A DNA stretch of 8,122 bases from Chloroflexota bacterium (lineage in GTDB: Bacteria; Chloroflexota; Anaerolineae; VGOG01), in assembly GCA_030615705.1 (NCBI GenBank), contig JAUWYT010000056.1, positions 1-8,122 on the forward strand. The letters run 5' to 3'. Under the pieces are notes generated by a model, which was not told where the DNA came from, made no database searches, and saw only the letters and a program-made list of their open reading frames with translations. Position numbers and translations under genes: made by a program. Each line of letters starts with the position of its first letter. Within the stretch, counting starts at the first letter, position 1. This document shows, in pieces, positions 6,909 through 8,122 of the stretch.

Positions 6909-7595
6909 GTGAGTGCGATCCGGGTTCTCCTCGTAGACGACCAGGAGATCGTCCGCCAGGGGCTGACGACGATCCTCAAGTACGTGCCAGGGATCGAGGT
7001 GGTGGGTCAGGCCGGCGACGGGAAAGAGGCGGTGGCCCTGGCCCGCGCTCTCCGGCCCGATGTAGTGCTCATGGACCTGAAGATGCCTCGGCTGGGAGGC
7101 ATCCCGGCCACGCGGCACATCTGCGCGGAACTGCCCGCTACCCAGGTGATCATCCTTACTACGTACGATACCGACGATCTGGTCTTCGAGGGAATCAAAG
7201 CTGGGGCCAAGGGCTACCTGCTCAAGGACGCTACCGGCGAGACGCTGGTAGAGGCTATCCGGGGCGTGGTGCGGGGAGAATCGCGGGTTGATCACGGCGT
7301 GGCGCGCAAAGTGCTGAACGAGTTCCAGCGATTGGCGGCTCAGGCACCGGCCCGCCCCGCCGCCCGGTCGGCGCAGGACGAGCCCATCATCGAACCCCTC
7401 ACCCCCCGCGAGGAGGATGTGCTCCACCTGCTGGTTGAGGGGTTATCGAACAAGGAGATCGGTGCCCGGCTGCACCTGACCGAGGGCACCATCAAGAATT
7501 ACGTCAGCACCATCATCGCCAAGCTCCAGGCCAACGACCGGACGCATGCTGTGGTCACCGCCCTGCGGCACGGTCTGGTGGATCTGGGTAACTAA
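6909..7595 (+). CDS. NarL/FixJ-family response regulator
   Basis: This 228-residue two-component response regulator is the probable partner of the preceding HisKA_3 kinase. The receiver domain (about 4-120) has the acidic pair D10-D11, phosphoacceptor D56 in VVLMDLKMP, conserved T84 in the LTTY segment, and K106 in GYLLKDA. An Ala/Pro/Arg-rich linker (about 143-160) joins a LuxR-type helix-turn-helix domain (about 163-223), with LTPREEDVLHLLVEGLSNKE and the recognition-helix region LTEGTIKNYVSTIIAKL. Phosphorylation is expected to promote dimerisation and DNA binding. Translation starts at GTG 6909, with AAAGGTG (6895-6900 region) about eight bases upstream. Plausible targets are the repeats at 1172-1218 ahead of the exporter operon, which would make the system autoregulatory. 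That link is inferred. Confidence 0.96.
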   Translation: MSAIRVLLVDDQEIVRQGLTTILKYVPGIEVVGQAGDGKEAVALARALRPDVVLMDLKMPRLGGIPATRHICAELPATQVIILTTYDTDDLVFEGIKAGAKGYLLKDATGETLVEAIRGVVRGESRVDHGVARKVLNEFQRLAAQAPARPAARSAQDEPIIEPLTPREEDVLHLLVEGLSNKEIGARLHLTEGTIKNYVSTIIAKLQANDRTHAVVTALRHGLVDLGN

Positions 7596-7629
7596 CAGGA
7601 CTTTCTCCGATCCCCTTGTGGGGGAAAAC

Positions 7630-7668
7630 GAAGGCCACGAAAGCATTTCTCGACTTTCGTGGCCTTTC
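7630..7668. terminator. Terminator-like hairpin after the regulator gene
   Basis: AAGGCCACGAAAG (7631-7643) pairs perfectly with CTTTCGTGGCCTT (7654-7666) around a 10-base loop. The stem can extend by two more pairs with a one-base bulge. It starts 35 bases after the regulator stop codon. The T-tract afterwards is weak (TTTCGCTT), so it may act as an inefficient, possibly bidirectional, terminator or as an mRNA 3'-end stabiliser. A small TCCCC/GGGGA hairpin (7611-7625) precedes it. Confidence 0.6.
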
Positions 7669-7670
7669 GC

Positions 7671-7693
7671 TTGCCCTGAGCCCGTCGAAGGGC
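7671..7693. repeat. Short interspersed repeat motif (CCTGAGCCCGTCGAAGG type)
   Basis: This stretch matches the widespread intergenic motif usually seen as CTTCGACAGGCTCAGGGCAAG on the other strand. Its ends GCCCT (7673-7677) and AGGGC (7689-7693) are complementary. It lies next to the terminator-like hairpin in non-coding DNA. The function is unknown, and recognition is from memory of the motif. Confidence 0.45.
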
Positions 7694-7740
7694 GCGTTTC
7701 GCGATTCAAACCTACCCTATCGTCCCTGACGGGTGGGGAA

Positions 7741-7846
7741 AATGACCCACAACGACCGTCGTATCTGCTTCAAGTCTGCCTCTCCACTACGCCAATCTAC
7801 CCCTCCGTCAACAACCCTCCCGCAGGTTTGGAACCTGCGGGAGGGT
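7741..7846. repeat. Left copy of a 106-bp perfect inverted repeat
   Basis: All 106 bases are the exact reverse complement of 8013-8118. Outside the perfect part, one mismatch (7740/8119) is followed by three more matching bases (7737-7739 with 8120-8122), so the repeat probably continues beyond the window. The inner end carries its own palindrome: 7812-7828 pairs with 7832-7848 around TGG (CCCTCCCGCAGGTT and its complement). It looks like one arm of a MITE-like element, or one of two copies of an interspersed repeat in opposite orientation. No transposase is present. Confidence 0.85.
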
Positions 7847-7852
7847 TGCGAC

Positions 7853-7933
7853 CGGGAGATTGATGCGCTGGTGTATGGGTTGTATGGGCTGACGGAGGAC
7901 GAGACTAGGGTGGTGGAGGGTTTGGATCACTGA
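7853..7933 (+). pseudogene. Remnant of a gene 3' end, Eco57I/type IIG methylase-like tail
   Basis: About 26 codons read REIDALVYGLYGLTEDETRVV and then EGLDH and a TGA stop (7931-7933). The pattern IDxLVYxLYGLTxxExxxVE is a familiar C-terminal tail of Eco57I-like/type IIG restriction-methyltransferase proteins, from family knowledge and not a search. The frame is open upstream to about 7733, but that part is the inverted-repeat arm. The rest of the gene is missing, and the piece is trapped between the two repeat copies. It is most likely a decayed tail of a gene disrupted by repeat insertion. Confidence 0.45.
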
Positions 7934-7972
7934 GGCGCTGAGGGGAGTGATCACACTGAAGGGGCTTCAGTG
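7925..7972. repeat. Two small hairpins in the spacer between the inverted repeats
   Basis: GATCACT (7925-7931) pairs with AGTGATC (7946-7952). CACTGAAG (7954-7961) pairs perfectly with CTTCAGTG (7965-7972) around GGG. The first overlaps the stop codon of the gene-tail remnant and may be its old terminator. No T-tract follows. I see no gene in the rest of the spacer to 8012. Confidence 0.55.
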
Positions 7973-8012
7973 GTTCAGCGGACGTGCAGATAGACGCGCT
8001 GATGTCTGCCTG

Positions 8013-8118
8013 ACCCTCCCGCAGGTTCCAAACCTGCGGGAGGGTTGTTGACGGAGGGGTAGATTGGCGTAGTGGAGAGGCAGACTTGAAGCAGATACGA
8101 CGGTCGTTGTGGGTCATT
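8013..8118. repeat. Right copy of a 106-bp perfect inverted repeat
   Basis: This is the exact reverse complement of 7741-7846, with a spacer of 166 bases (7847-8012) between the copies. It carries the same internal palindrome (8014-8027 with 8031-8044, loop CCA). Open frames across it on the minus strand mirror those across the left copy, which shows that they are a product of the repeat and not genes. Confidence 0.85.
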
Positions 8119-8122
8119 GTCC

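Noticed and set aside
7733..8117. Plus-strand frame 7733-7933 and minus-strand frame 7905-8117 with the same N-terminal sequence
   Set aside because: The identical N-termini come from the two inverted repeat copies read in opposite directions. Neither is a gene, and only the tail at 7853-7933 resembles a protein remnant.

Overview
This is a high-GC bacterial window carrying what looks like one plus-strand operon, flanked on both sides by repeat-rich, gene-poor DNA. The mix of palindromic intergenic repeats, an Ala/Gln/Glu-rich adaptor protein, a DesK/NarL-type two-component pair and GTG/TTG starts suggests an uncultured Chloroflexota (Anaerolineae-like) genome. That placement is an inference and no marker gene in the window confirms it.

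Layout. 1-325: nested hairpins and an interspersed-repeat motif, then a good sigma70-type promoter. 326-1165: a GNAT acetyltransferase, probably its own transcription unit. 1166-1256: an extended -10 promoter with paired direct repeats. 1263-3002, 2999-3682 and 3692-4915: a MacA-like adaptor, a MacB/LolD-type ATPase and a MacB/FtsX-type permease, together a tripartite-style ABC exporter. 4933-5577: a deiodinase-family thioredoxin-fold protein. 5587-6840 and 6909-7595: a membrane histidine kinase and its NarL/FixJ-type response regulator. 7596-8122: a terminator-like hairpin, a short repeat, and two 106-bp perfect inverted repeats enclosing a small gene-tail remnant.

The key observation is the gene at 4933-5577. 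A conventional ORF caller splits it at an in-frame TGA (5131-5133) into a short redoxin fragment and a second ORF starting at a GTG at 5155. Both pieces lie in the same frame and together form one iodothyronine deiodinase family protein. The TGA falls exactly where the family has its catalytic selenocysteine (GSxT-Sec-PPF). Residues matching the catalytic Glu and His follow at the expected spacing, and a hairpin with a G in the second loop position follows the TGA at the distance expected of a bacterial SECIS element. I conclude that it is a selenoprotein gene. Other genes here end in TGA, so general reassignment of TGA is unlikely.

Working model: the two-component system senses a membrane or redox-linked cue and controls its own operon, which encodes an exporter plus a cytoplasmic selenocysteine redox or dehalogenase-like enzyme. 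The gene order and tight spacing are seen directly. The shared function is inferred, and the substrate is unknown.
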